From the NCBI GenBank assembly GCA_949318235.1, contig OX439129.1, forward strand, positions 19,485,066 to 19,549,065: a stretch of DNA of 64,000 bases, in the 5' to 3' direction. How positions within the stretch are numbered: position 1 is the stretch's first letter; the number at the start of each line of letters is the position of its first letter. Under the pieces are notes generated by a model. The model worked only from the letters and a program-made list of their open reading frames with translations, did not search any database and was not told where the DNA came from. Origin of the DNA: Ecdyonurus torrentis (taxonomy: Eukaryota; Arthropoda; Insecta; Ephemeroptera; Heptageniidae). Of the stretch, positions 1 to 12,428 are shown in pieces. The position numbers and the translations under genes were made by a program.

Positions 1-2100
1 AAAAAAAAAAAAAAAAAAAAAATCCCATAAACTTAATTTAAGGAACGTTTTTGTTTTACTTTCGGTACACTTATATTTATACGAATAAGTCTCTTGTTCT
101 CTCTTAATAATCGAGCAATAATTGTATAGCCTAAAGACGCAAGTATATCATTAAGCACGGAAAGAATAAATTACGTAATTTATGCTGCATTTATGTCATA
201 AATGATACTGAGTAAGAACATAATAAATATTTATACTGTACAAACATAATATTTATGGTATATAACATAGTAATTATGCAGTATAAATTATGCTATAGTA
301 ATCAAATTGTGCTGAAAATGAGCTATAGCACAATTATTACATGTTTGTTTGTTTTTGTCCGTGTGGCATATTTATTTTTTTCCCGTGTAATAGACAAATC
401 TTCAAATCAAAACCACGTTATATATTCCAATTATCAACTAGAAGACAGCATAATTATAATTTCTATTATTTATAATATAAATGTTTATAAGAACTCATAT
501 AATTAAGAAAGGATAAATATATAACAAAAAGCTTATTTTAATTGGGTTATGCAGTACCTGTGTGTATATGATGCAATATTACATAATTTGTGACGAGACA
601 TATAAACAAATGCACGCACATATACAGTGGAGGTACCCGCAGCAAAGGTATAGCTCTATGTATGTGATGTTTACTTGCAAGGTCACGTGATGTAACTTCA
701 CTTGGCATGCACGTCGTGACGTCACGTCACGTAAACAACACTTGGCGACAATCAGCGTGACAATTTTTTTTCATAGTTAATAAATTATCCATCTTTTTAT
801 TATTTTTTATTATTATTATTAAGGTTCAAGTCTATATCTGAAGATTGTGATAACCTTCGATCTTCAAAGTAGGGGTATATAATTTTTAACGAGGTTTATA
901 CAGGTTTGAGATTTTAATATCATCACAAGAAATCTATTATTTCTTAAGAAAAAATTAAATAATAATATTTAAAAAAAGGTTTTCTTTAAACCTATTAATT
1001 GGTATAAAATAATGTTCCAAAATCAATCAATTTTTTTTCCATTGTTTACATTGTATCTCTTTTAAATACAATATGAAATTATACTGAAATTCTGGGAAAA
1101 ATAAAAGAATCTGTTTTCCATTCACGTTCAATTAAATTAATTATTAAATTTGAAGCCTGCTTAAGATGTCAAAACACTTAAAATGAATGCTCATTATTTC
1201 ATCAAAAACTTGCTATACAGTATAGCCTATATGATGTATTTCATAGCCCCCTAGCAGGAGACTTCCCACGTCTATCTCACAGTTCAATGAAACAAAAAGC
1301 AATAAAAACACACATTACAAATAAATATTTCTCAATCACATAAGTCTCATTAAACAATGGAAAGTAAACAACAGCGCACACTCCAATTAAATTCTCTATT
1401 TGTCTGTCCAAGACTCAGGTGACCTCAAGGTAACTCAGGGTACTTTGTTACTTTTAGCTCAGGGTGCGTTGATTGAACATGTCTTCATTATACTTTGCAT
1501 GCTAGATATAATCTTTAACCTGAGATTTTATCTCAAGTTAGTTATACCATATAATAAACAACGTTGTTGGTAAGTTGAATCATTAAAAGATTTTTTTATA
1601 TATACACATTTGAAAGAGTTTATATTAAAAAAATTATTGTTTTATTTTTGCTCCTATTTTAACACATATTATAACAATAATGTTATGTATGTAATAATTT
1701 ATATTTTGTCTTGATATTCAATAAATTACGTATTCTATTTTATGTTTTTCAATAAAACGTAATATTATATTTTCTGTAATATTATGCAATATACAATAGT
1801 GAAATAATCATAAAAAAATGTATGCTTTTAATAGTTCTTGCATTAAAATAACGAATTATACTTAAGACTTTAAAACTATGATTCAAGGAAAAAATAAAGA
1901 TTTTCTAACTTTATTTTTTACACTATATCAACTCAATCTCTGCATTTTTTTTTTTTTCAAGAGAGGAAACAAATGAATATTGCTCGAATGGTAAGGGGTA
2001 AGGTTACTGCATTTACACAGCTGATTAAGCCTGATTTTTTATTTATTTATTTTTTTTTTTTTTGTGGAAATCACTTTATTTGTTAGATTTTAATAGCAAT
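1..2100. other. 5' flanking non-coding DNA with a CRE/E-box island
   Basis: No coding region is supported here; the open frames are short and of low complexity. The window begins in a poly-A run (1-22). Most of the stretch is A+T-rich. A GC-richer island at about 600-760 holds an E-box in GGTCACGTGA (681-690) and a perfect CRE octamer TGACGTCA (717-724) followed by a further CGTCACG. A second, weaker island at about 1240-1480 contains AGGTGACCT and AAGGTAACT, which look like nuclear-receptor half-sites. I infer candidate regulatory DNA upstream of the DUOXA gene; the sequence alone does not prove activity. Confidence 0.6.
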
Positions 2101-2155
2101 GCAGTAACTAATAATTCAATAGCTTTGAACAAAACATCTTAAAGAAGATCCTAAA

Positions 2156-2425
2156 GTACAGTACAGTACATTACAGTACAGTACAGTACAGTACAGTACA
2201 GTACAGTACAGTACAGTACAGTACAGTACAGTACAGTACAGTACAGTACAGTACAGTACAGTACAGTACAGTACAGTACAGTACAGTACAGTACAGTACA
2301 GTACAGTACAGTACAGTACAGTACAGTACAGTACAGTACAGTACAGTACAGTACAGTACAGTACAGTACAGTACAGTACAGTACAGTACAGTACAGTACA
2401 GTAAAGTACAGTACAGTACAGTACA
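2156..2425. repeat. (GTACA)54 pentanucleotide satellite
   Basis: This is a 270-bp array of the 5-bp unit GTACA, 54 copies in perfect register. I see only two variant units, TTACA at 2171-2175 and GTAAA at 2401-2405. Because the period is 5 and no stop codon arises, the array stays open on the minus strand in more than one frame and would read as a pseudo-protein of repeated LYCTV. This is a by-product of the repeat and not a gene. The unit contains the palindrome GTAC, so single strands could self-pair. Confidence 0.97.
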
Positions 2426-2953
2426 ATATCACTGATATTCACAAACATAAGCTCTCTGTATGTAACAAAATGAGAAATTTCAACTCTAAATTATCTCATG
2501 GCTGGGATGTATTATGCTGACGTCACACACGCTACGCCTCCGCAATTCACTCCAATTTAGTTTTATGCCAGATAATCAAGCTGGCTTGGCTGCATTGTAA
2601 ATCTTACATTACGATAAGCGATGATTATCTCCCTCCGTACTCTCAATTATATCAGAGTTTTACTTTATTGTGCTTTTGTTCTCTACATGAAAGTTGTTCT
2701 CAAAATAACAAAATTAAAATAGAATATATTTAATTTTACTGCGAGATTTTATTATTATTAGTCTGGGAATAAATTCATGACACAATATGTAAAATATTTT
2801 ATTTAATTGGGAAATTTTTATATATTTTTATTTTAGAATGTGTAATAACTAATAAAGCAGGAATATGGCAAATTAGCTCTTGTTTATGAGAATTTTTGAA
2901 ACTCAATTATTTTTATTTGTTCTTTTAGTTTTTTATTATTCTTTATAAGCAAA

Positions 2954-2958
<5 letters not shown>

Positions 2959-3023
<65 letters not shown>
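2959..3023. repeat. (TC)n microsatellite
   Basis: An almost uninterrupted 65-bp TC dinucleotide run. A second shorter run lies at 3602-3624. Tracts of this kind recur throughout the window in both orientations. Confidence 0.98.
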
Positions 3024-3028
<5 letters not shown>

Positions 3029-4059
3029 ATGATTATTCTACTTGCAGATAATTTAAAGAGCTGTGAAAAAAAAAATTATTGAACAAAATTTTGAACGACA
3101 TAAGTGCATTTTTATTATATTTTATTACATTTTTACTGCATTAATACATTTTGAACGATTAATTTAACACTTATTCAATATTAAAATGAATGTAAAAAAT
3201 CTCGACTTTAAATGAAATGGAACGCAAAGAATTTTTTTTATGAGTCATTTATTTTACCATGCATATATTTAATTTATAAAATTACTGTAATTATTTTTGA
3301 AGGAGAGAAAAAAAATTGAAATTTTTCTTTTATATAAAACGTTTCTGACCTTCAACTTTTAACTTTATAATCTCATAAAGTTCTCCATTTTCTATGTAAA
3401 TATTTTTGCCATTTCACGGAAATCTGCATATCACGGGTTCTTTACATAGTTTTGTGTTCGGGAATTTCCTGTTTGTTTAGACGTCTGTTGCTGAGTCACG
3501 TTCTTGTGGGAGTTCTGTGTTCCACCTCTAAATATTATGTAAAATATGCTATGAACTGATGTTTTTTCTTTTAGCTATTTTAGTTGCATTAATTTTTTAA
3601 ATCTCTCTCTCTCTCTCTCTCTCTGCATGCACGCAGACAGTCAGACACTGATACAAAATTTACTCGCTTGCCTTAATTATCCAATACAATGCATATGGAG
3701 GCTTTAATTAACGGAATGGCTCATATAAACACATAAACACATGGTATTGCAGTAAGGCAATATAGTACAATTTTAAATCCCAGTGCATGTACTTTTCATT
3801 CTTCATTTGCTTATACATGAGCTCGGCTCGATGAAAATATTACAGTTAAAAATTCAAGAAACTTAATTTACAAGAAAGAAAAGTACTGAGCCTTCTCAAA
3901 CTTCATTTTATAAACATGCACATTTCTAAACACTGCAGTTTAATTATATATTCAGAACCAATTGCATGTTTTGTTCATCCCTCATGTGTTCGTGACGTTA
4001 GACTGATACATATGTATATAAAACCTTGCGTATACGTCAATTACTCTAACTTCACGTGT

Positions 4060-4320
4060 TAAGTGTAATTACCCAGGCCTGGGAATCCTATGTACATCCT
4101 ATTGCCCCCAAGTGACTGAATATACACCACCCCGCTTGCTTCGATTTTTGCATGCACGAGTGGCTGGTCAGTGCCTGGTCACGTGACCTGTGACGTCACA
4201 CCTGCGGGCGGGATGAATGAGCCATAGCAGACGTAACATCCGCAACGTGAACCTCGTCAAGGTCATGATAGGGATTCCCAGCATCCTATAGCTGGACCAC
4301 GCTCCACGAAATGAGTGGTT
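4060..4320. promoter_or_regulatory. Candidate cis-regulatory island (kB, CRE, E-box)
   Basis: This GC-richer island of about 260 bp stands out from A+T-rich surroundings. It contains two kB-like sites in inverted orientation: GGGAATCCT at 4081-4089 inside CTGGGAATCCTAT, and GGGATTCCC at 4271-4279 inside ATAGGGATTCCCAG. It also holds the 12-bp palindrome GGTCACGTGACC (4177-4188, an E-box), a perfect CRE TGACGTCA (4191-4198) three bases further on, a GC-box-like GGGCGGG (4206-4212), and AAGGTCA (4259-4265). The dense, symmetric arrangement suggests an enhancer or an alternative promoter of the downstream gene. No transcript evidence is available, so function is inference. Confidence 0.4.
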
Positions 4321-6229
4321 ACGCATCTACTCTTCATCGGTATTTCCGTTTTGTTTCATATTCTTTAGCAATTTGTAACAATGATTTGTTAATACATAAT
4401 TTTTGACGTTAACGAAACGCCCTTTCGAAGCCCTTCTTTTTAATAGATCTGAAGCAAGACAATGATATATTTGCTTATACACAATACTCAAGCCCAAAAA
4501 AGAAAAGAGCATTTCATAATTAATGTGCGTAAATAAGTAAATAATAATAATAAAAACTGATAAAAAAAAAATAACGAGCTTAATAAAGGAGACAAAAAAA
4601 ATTCATACATTTCATAATAGTGATAAAGTTATTTGTTACGGAGCTTGAAGGTGATACAAAAAAATTAAATAAACTTGGAAGTTAAAAAGCTATTGATATG
4701 GAATAATTATCTACTTTAATCGATCTGGGTTAATTTTGCATTGAATTGCCTTCATCGTAAATGATTTTTTTTTGTCTAAAAATTTTATGTTGATTTCTCA
4801 ACATATAAAAATTTATAAGGGTAAAATAACATTGAAGGTAGTATATTAAATTTAGTATCGTAAATCATTATTATGTTATTATTTTTCTTTTTATTGATCA
4901 GTTTGGTAACTTCAGATTTTTATTTTACAATGCATTGATGAATATCGTAATTATAGCTTGCTTATGTATACATATGTATATTTTAGTATGTGGGAGTGAA
5001 ATGCATTTTGTCAGACTGACTTAGAGAATAATAAAGTAAAAGTGCCTAAAGCAAATTTGAACCTTGAAATTTTCTTATAATATTCCTTTTCCTTATTCAT
5101 AAAACCAACCTTTATTATATTATATGAGTTTCACCTTTTATGTATCATATCACGTAATTTTTTTCCGGTTTGCAATAAATCTTAAATTGTTTTAGTGTTT
5201 TATTGTAATTATTATTATTTGTTACATTTATAACATCAGTATATTTTACAAAATATATAAAAATACAAACTTAGTTAAAAAATTTAAAAAATCAAAACTA
5301 AATTAAAAAAAAAAAAAAAAAAAAACTTCTGCTGTGTTGGATAAATAATACTAAAATGAAAATGAAAAAAAAAAAGTTCTTTATTATGTGCCTATACTAT
5401 CAGTATGGTCACTTGACTTGCAGTTTTATTCTTGTCAATTTGCAATTAAATTCAAAGAAATTACACTCCAATTAATTATATAGCAAGTTTTCAAACACGA
5501 AAATTAGTGACAAAATATATATCTAGCCAGTGTTGCAGAAAATTGCTTTAGTCCAAAATTGTTCCCCATAACTTTAATTAAACTTACAGTATGATTAAAA
5601 GTTCTTTACTGTCGTAATAATGTAGCTTTTTTTAGTCTCAAAATTGACTTTAAAAAATAGTAAAACGCAATCTAATTGTATGGGACAAAATTTTATGTTC
5701 TCACACTTTTTTTTTTTTTTTTGTACTTTTTTGATTGAAAACTGATATAATTGAAAATCCTTTCTAAGTGACTGATAACCTTTTGTATATTTATAAAAAA
5801 AAAATTTTTTATTAAAACCTTATTTCACACTATTTAAAAATTACGTAAGAAAATGCAACAAAATTTCATTAAACTGTCAAAAAATTTGACTATATAACAT
5901 ATACATTTCAACAGTCATCACTTCTTTTTTTCAAACTATTAAACATATAATTATAAAATATTCGTGAGAGAATTATAACTTTAAACTTAATTACAAATTT
6001 ATATCGTGCATTAAAATTCTTTTATATCTAAAAATTAAAATAAAAAAAAATAAGGTGAATAGGTGAAGGTTAATTTTTTTGACAGATGAACATATACCTA
6101 AAACCACATAAGGGTCAAATAGATAGAACTAGTGCGGAGGTGGTTGTAAAGCGTGTTATTTTTTTGATTTTTATATACTGTATAAAGAAAACGCGTGAAT
6201 GAAGCGAAGGTTGCAATCTCTCTTACCGG

Positions 6230-6642
6230 AACTTAACCCTGAGCTCAAGGTCACGTCATAAGGTATGCATCAGCAGCAGCAAGAGGGGGCCCAATCTATA
6301 GTAGGGACTGATGGGGACAGTGGCCTCGTCGGTAACTCAGGAAGGTCATTTTTATACCTCCCCGGAACACTCGATCAAGTCGCTAAAGTTTCAAGTGCAA
6401 ACACAAGTTAGTCAGTGACTGACTGCACTCCGCGCAGTACACACCGTATTCCAGTGTAAAAAGTGAGAGTGAGAACCGACCCGCGCGCGGGAGTATAATA
6501 GTATATTACATTATAATAATACCTTTATTGTGTGTGTATATTTGTGTGTTTTATTGTGATATAATATTAATTGTGCCAAATTAATATTATATTTTATTAT
6601 TGCTTTGGTGGTGCTAATTTTTGTTGGATTTATTACTTTTTT
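6230..6642 (+). promoter_or_regulatory. DUOXA: Putative promoter and non-coding first exon of the DUOXA gene
   Basis: The island at 6230-6490 is the most GC-rich stretch upstream of the first coding exon. It contains GGTCACGTCA (6250-6259), a run of CAG triplets, a TATA-like TTTTTATA (6349-6356) and an arthropod-initiator-like TCAGT at 6412-6416. The coding exon at 19520 begins at a splice acceptor, so at least one non-coding exon must lie upstream, and this is the best candidate position. Possible donors are GTAAGTAT at 6643, which has strong intron bases but a poor exon end, and GTGAGAG at 6463. The TATA-like and initiator motifs are about 60 bp apart, too far for a classical pair, so the start site is uncertain. 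Confidence 0.35.
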
Positions 6643-8126
6643 GTAAGTATATTATATTTTTATTATTTAAATTTGCAGTCATACAGGTCTCCTCATTGAA
6701 ATTATTAGCTGGGATATGACATAATTTGAAGTATTTTGACCTATATATTTTTTAAGTCAATTAAAACTTATTCTACATTTAAATTTATTTATATAACTTT
6801 TTAAATATTTAAAAATAATATTTAAATATATTTTTTAATTAATTTATTTATTTAATTACAAAATTTTGAAATTATTAACATCATATGAAATGACAAATGT
6901 AACTACATATAATATGAGAGCTGGATTAAAAATTATTAATTAAATATAATTTATTTAATTATTGATTTTTATATATATAATATATAAAATTAAATCTCCC
7001 ATCAAGCATAACATTTGTAAAGAGCTTACTTAATTATTTAATTAAACTATATAATTTTAATTAAATCATTTCAATAATAGAAATAATTGAATGAGTGTTT
7101 GTTACTACTGCATACTTGTAATTGGCAATTATCTTTGTAAGCCTGGTCAGTGTAATACTACTACTTGGTGGTGAAAGTGTCCGGCATGAAGGTACATTCC
7201 TAGGGGTTAAAGGTCATAACTCTAGTATGTAAATCATATGACATCTGGTGACCAACTATCTAATTATAATATCTATGCAGGTCATCGAATTATGTATATG
7301 TGTATTTAATTGTTATGTCATTTTATATATAATATTATTGTTTGTAGATTTTATTTGTCAACAATATATTATAATACAATTACTTATATCATATAAAAAT
7401 ACATGAATACAATGAACTGACATTACTATGGGATATTTAGACTTAATTATTTTTCATTTTATTTTTTTTTTTAACTATAATATATGTCTGTGTTTCTTTA
7501 ATAAAAAAATAAATATTCTCAGAAGTCATTTTATGGACAATAAAAGTGATATTTGATTGCGGGATTTTCTGTTTCTTTCAGTGGTTTTAGAGTCAAATTA
7601 AAGTAAATCTCCTAAATGTACTCGTTTTTTAAATTGAAAAAAATATCATGTTCAGCAATGAAGCATCAGTTAAAGAATTATTTAAATGCTTTATAGTAAA
7701 GTAAATTTTAAGATTAATTTTTTTTAAATTTCTAATTCCTTACAAAACCATACACCTTACAGGCCTGCAATTTGACTGTGATTTTGTCTTTACTTGGAGT
7801 TAAAAATGACACTTGAAACTTACGATAATGGGTTGAACTATGGGCAAACTATTTCTCTAACCATTTAATCAGGCTGCAATCAGGCTGACTATCCAAAAGT
7901 TGTAAACATGTATATGCCTATTATTATAAATATAAAAAAAATTATATATATACACATGTAAAAAAAAAAAAAAAGGAGACGGACCAGGGCAATGTTAATA
8001 TATATGTAGGTATATGCATGTCGTCATGCATATAGTTTCATGTATACAGTAAATTTAGCAAATATTGTTGAACCATTGTAATGGATGTCCGTTACTGAAT
8101 GCGGCGTGCGTGGGGCCTCATTCGTT

Positions 8127-8161
8127 AAAAAAAAAAATAAAAAAAAAAAAAAAAAAAAAAA
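8127..8161. repeat. Poly-A tract (one of many)
   Basis: A-rich run with one T interruption. Similar A runs of about 20-43 bp lie at 8294-8320, 10470-10494, 14163-14195, 20697-20719, 26382-26412, 31999-32041, 42521-42549, 53448-53486 and 57417-57452. Confidence 0.95.
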
Positions 8162-8859
8162 TTATATGAGATTAACGTCAAAAACACTTTCACACTATCG
8201 TATATTTCTATCCTGTGGGTTATGCAAATTGCCGGTTCAATGTAGTTGCCTTTACTATCAATTTACAACTTCCAACTAAAACAAAAAAGCAAGAAAAAAA
8301 AAAAAAAAAAAAAAAAAAAAGCAAACATATATCTACATTTTTATTGCCTATATTGTGGAAAAGTTACCAAACTAATCTTACTCGAAGAACATCAAAACTA
8401 TTTGTATTTTTGTTTTTAAAATGTCCATTATATATGTGAAATAAAATAAAACCGTAGATAATATCTTTCATTATATTCAAATAATATAACTTTAAATATA
8501 ATAAAAAAAGTAAATAAACAAGAAAAGCACAATGACAACCAACTTCATTATTTCAAAAACCAAGAGCAACATAGCAATATAATATATTATAATCATGATA
8601 ATTATAAAACTATAAATTTGATTTTGATCATTCATGTTTACACGTTTCTTAAAATAAAGCCAAGCAGGCGGCACGAAAATCTGCCTCATGCACCAAGAAT
8701 GCAGTAAGATATCGCACGACATAATTTAACCATAATGTTAATTTATATTAATGAAGTCATTAAAAACCCATACGAGTGTAACAAAATATATTTAATTATT
8801 TTTATATTGAATTCAATCTATTAATTATAATTTTTTTATTATTATTATTCTTTTTTTTT

Positions 8860-8907
8860 TAGTTTTAGTTTTAGTTTTAGTTTTTTTTTTTTTTTTTTTT
8901 TTTTTTT
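8860..8907. repeat. (TTTTAG)n followed by poly-T
   Basis: Four copies of a TTTTAG-type hexamer run directly into a 27-bp T tract. Other T runs of comparable size lie at 13996-14022, 15492-15517, 22308-22329, 32780-32802, 43000-43021, 44483-44509, 54808-54829 and 60547-60575. Confidence 0.93.
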
Positions 8908-11900
8908 ACTGTATTAGTTACTTGGCATTGCTTTGCATTGGTGTAAACAATTGTTCAATCGATGTTAATTTAATTTTGTAACTTTAAAACTTAGTGCGTG
9001 ATTTCCTCATAAAAAATAATAGTCAATTTTTTATTTTTTATTGAATAAATTTTATAGTGTATATAATTTAATTATATGATTCTAATAATTTAAAATATCA
9101 GCAAATATATTTTGATTTTCTTTCCGATTTACGATCCAATAAAATTTTATAATAGTTTTGCGCATCGAAGAGTTCGATAATTTTTGTTTTCTAAAATAAA
9201 ATACAGTATTACAGTATATAATTATCTATTTAAATTTAAATACCCATAACAGGCTTAATTTTGTTTTCCTGTTACACTCACTTCTAGTTTGATAATTTGA
9301 AATTGGAATTCAATTTGGATAAGTCTATAACAATCAAACATTGAAAATTGATTGGACACTGAATTACAAACATCACTAATTTAATAGATCCAAAATTAAT
9401 TAACTTAAACTAGCGTGATAATATATAGAAGAGTTATGTTATTATTTTATACAAGGCCGACTAGGGTAAATGTCCTGCGTAATTAAAGAAAATATGTAAA
9501 TATTATGCAAAACTAAGTGAGGTGTTATTGTCACCTACACAGAGAAAGTTCAAGTGGGCTAAAAATAAAACTGTTGTTTAGAAATTTCAAAGCAAAATAA
9601 TATATTTTGGTAAAACCATATTTATAATAACATATTTGTGTGGTTTTTACGACATCGCTTCTTCTCAACACTAAAACTATTGAGCAGTTTAAACTTTTAC
9701 TTGACATTAGAGTCTTTATGAAGTAATTGAAAATAAGAAAAACACAAACGTTAAAGGAATAGACCAGAAGAAAACACAAGCATTTATATCAAAAACACTT
9801 AATGGGACTTACATAAATAACCTTTGTTTGTCTCAAAACCCAATTGTAGCTCCGAAGAAGTGATCAGAAAATTTCAATTTATGCAACCCGCACAACATTT
9901 TTTACTAATTTTTGCATGTTTCTGCCGTCAGAAACATGAATATTCACGCCAATTGCATACTTCACATTATTTTCACGCTCTCTCGTGGAGCTACATTAAC
10001 ATTCTGGTAAAAATTGTCATCAGTTTTGAAGATCCCATTTCGTGTTTATTCATTAAAAAGCACATGTTGTTTTATGTATAGTCTATGGCTTTAAGTATGT
10101 ATTTTTTTCTTTCAAAATTGTGATAAATCTTTAACTTATAGTTCCACAAAGACCAGTTTTTTTTTGTATACGTCAATTTGCTTCACTATAGTATAGGATT
10201 AAAAAGTATGTATAGTCCATACTTGAGAATTGATAAATTCAAATTAAACACTGAAAAAATAATGTAGTTTTACACAAGTTTCATTGTTATTTATCCATGT
10301 AGCATATTAAGAGCAAAATATGTAATAAAATCACATAATAACCACTTCAAAGTTATAAACTCTGTTTTTATTTACGAAAACTATAATATTGTTGCAAAAA
10401 TGTAATACATTATATTTTAGTGAGTTAGTCCAGCATATGAGTAACCAACCCACCAAGGATTTATGTGGTAAAAAAAAAAAAAAAAAAAAAAAAATTGAAG
10501 ACACAATTTAGAAAAACAATTTAAATGATGGACAACCTCGTGCATGTGGAAGTTTTAATTTCAGACTCACAGCCTTGCTTCCAATCCATTCTTTACTTCA
10601 CGCCAAAGGCCACTGCATGTTAGTGGTATGGATCTTTATCTCAGGAGGTCCAAAATTACGAACGCCCGCTTTTAATGTTGTGGGGAACGTGAGAGAGAAA
10701 ATACAATGCAAAAATCATTTAGTCAATTTAAAATTTTTTATTATTATTTTTATATTAATAAATTTGCATGGGATTACTAAATGAATAATTCACATGGGTA
10801 TTAGATACTAATTTAGGGGATAATTTTATTTAAATGAAAGTAACTTTATTCTTTACTTTGATTACGAAATTTTATTTACTTACAATGATACTTTAAGTAT
10901 AAAATTAAGATCTTAAATTTTAAAACTCACTTTCAGAAAGAACAGTTCTATTTGTTTCTTACTTTTTATATTGTTACAATTTACTTTTGGTATGATTATT
11001 TCTGCAATAAGAGAGAGAGAGAGAGATCAAATATTACGTATAATGAAAACGTACTTATATCATAATAATAAAGTAAAAATAATCTTATAAAAGAATATTT
11101 TACAGATAAAGTAAAACATCATCAATAAATTATACATTTTTGAAATTAAGAACCCTCTGAATAATAATTCTATGCTTAAAAATGCTTATTCTCTATCTCA
11201 TATTCTTTTCAATCCCTTCTTGTATTTAATTTGATGTTATTATTTCACTACATTAGCATAAATATTTTATTAACTTTTTTTTTTTAATATTATTTAGCTT
11301 ACATGCAAACTCATACATAGAAATTGCAATAAAACACAACACAGATGACACAAATATAACAACTGCAGATACACGGTGACGTGGAATATTATTCTACTGC
11401 CTTCAATATACGTCTTCATCCATACAATGCATTGATATGGAGACTTTTTAATGAACGCAATTCTCCACATACACATAAATACATGGTATGTTTACAGGGC
11501 ATTAGAATTAAGGTTTATGTCACAGTTTCGGTAAAGATAAAAAAAAAAAAAAAAAAGATAATAACATAAGGTAACCTTGGTACTACAAAAAATTTCATGA
11601 ATTTTTAAACTTAACCTTTTTTTATAATCATTATATGCATATTTAATAACAAAAAAAAAATTTTTTTTTAATGTAACATTTATTTACAACTTTCATAAAA
11701 TTTTTTTTTGAACACTATCATTAATCAAGTTAACAATGTATTAAAATGCAATTGTTACTTTATATACAATAATAAAACTTAAAAATTATAATTTATAATA
11801 TTAGTAAAAATTATACGTTAACATGTACTGAATAAGTTATTGAAATCGTGAAAAAAATATATTATACATTAAAAAAAAAAATACATAAAAATTATGGTGA

Positions 11901-12351
11901 ACATAAAATAAAGTTATTTGTTGAAAATTTCGAGGTTGCCAGTGAAGGGTGGATACAGAGAAAAATAAATAATGGAAAAAAAAGTGAAATTATTTTATAT
12001 ATGAGCGATAAGTCCTTGATGGGGTGCTTCTGTTTGTTAACTTCTGATTTAATACAAATTTTATTTCATTTTCACAATTATGATGATACAAAAAATTAAT
12101 TTAATACGATGGTGATATATAATTATAACTTTTATTGTAGCTTGCATGCGCAGTATAAGGCAAACTATTAATTAGACAAATCTTTCTGTTGGATTTTTAG
12201 GTTGGAGTTGTTGTTGTTTTTCCTACCAAGTTGTATATATGCGATTGAATATAAAATTATTATAATGGAAATAGAAATAGATAGAACATTTTGTTATTTA
12301 TTTGTTTTTGTTCCATGTGAACAAAAGGATATAATATACTTCCAAATTTTG

Positions 12352-12352
<1 letters not shown>

Positions 12353-12428
<76 letters not shown>
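12353..12428. repeat. (TC)n microsatellite
   Basis: A TC run of about 75 bp with minor TTTC interruptions at both ends, within the putative 5'-UTR intron. Confidence 0.97.

Larger units (their letters stand above)
2426..6180. other. 5' flanking non-coding DNA with GC-richer islands
   Basis: No gene is seen. Notable content: an island at 2500-2640 with a CRE octamer (2518-2525) and a paired inverted GATA motif (2613-2629); (TC)n tracts at 2959-3023 and 3602-3624; a kB-like GGGAATTTCC at 3460-3469; and the motif-dense island at 4060-4320, listed separately. The rest (4330-6180) is A+T-rich with poly-A and poly-T runs and no recognisable element. Confidence 0.6.

Noticed and set aside
2116..2448. 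110-codon open frame of repeated LYCTV on the minus strand
   Set aside because: It is produced entirely by the GTACA satellite; stop-free frames follow from the repeat unit, not selection.
8085..8439. Lys-rich open frames at 8.1-8.4 kb
   Set aside because: They run through poly-A tracts (AAA codons) and have no homology or complexity outside them.
9915..9938. Perfect 10-bp stem CATGTTTCTG/CAGAAACATG with a CCGT loop
   Set aside because: Stems of this length with a 4-base loop are expected about once by chance in 64 kb of this composition, and it is too short for a microRNA precursor.
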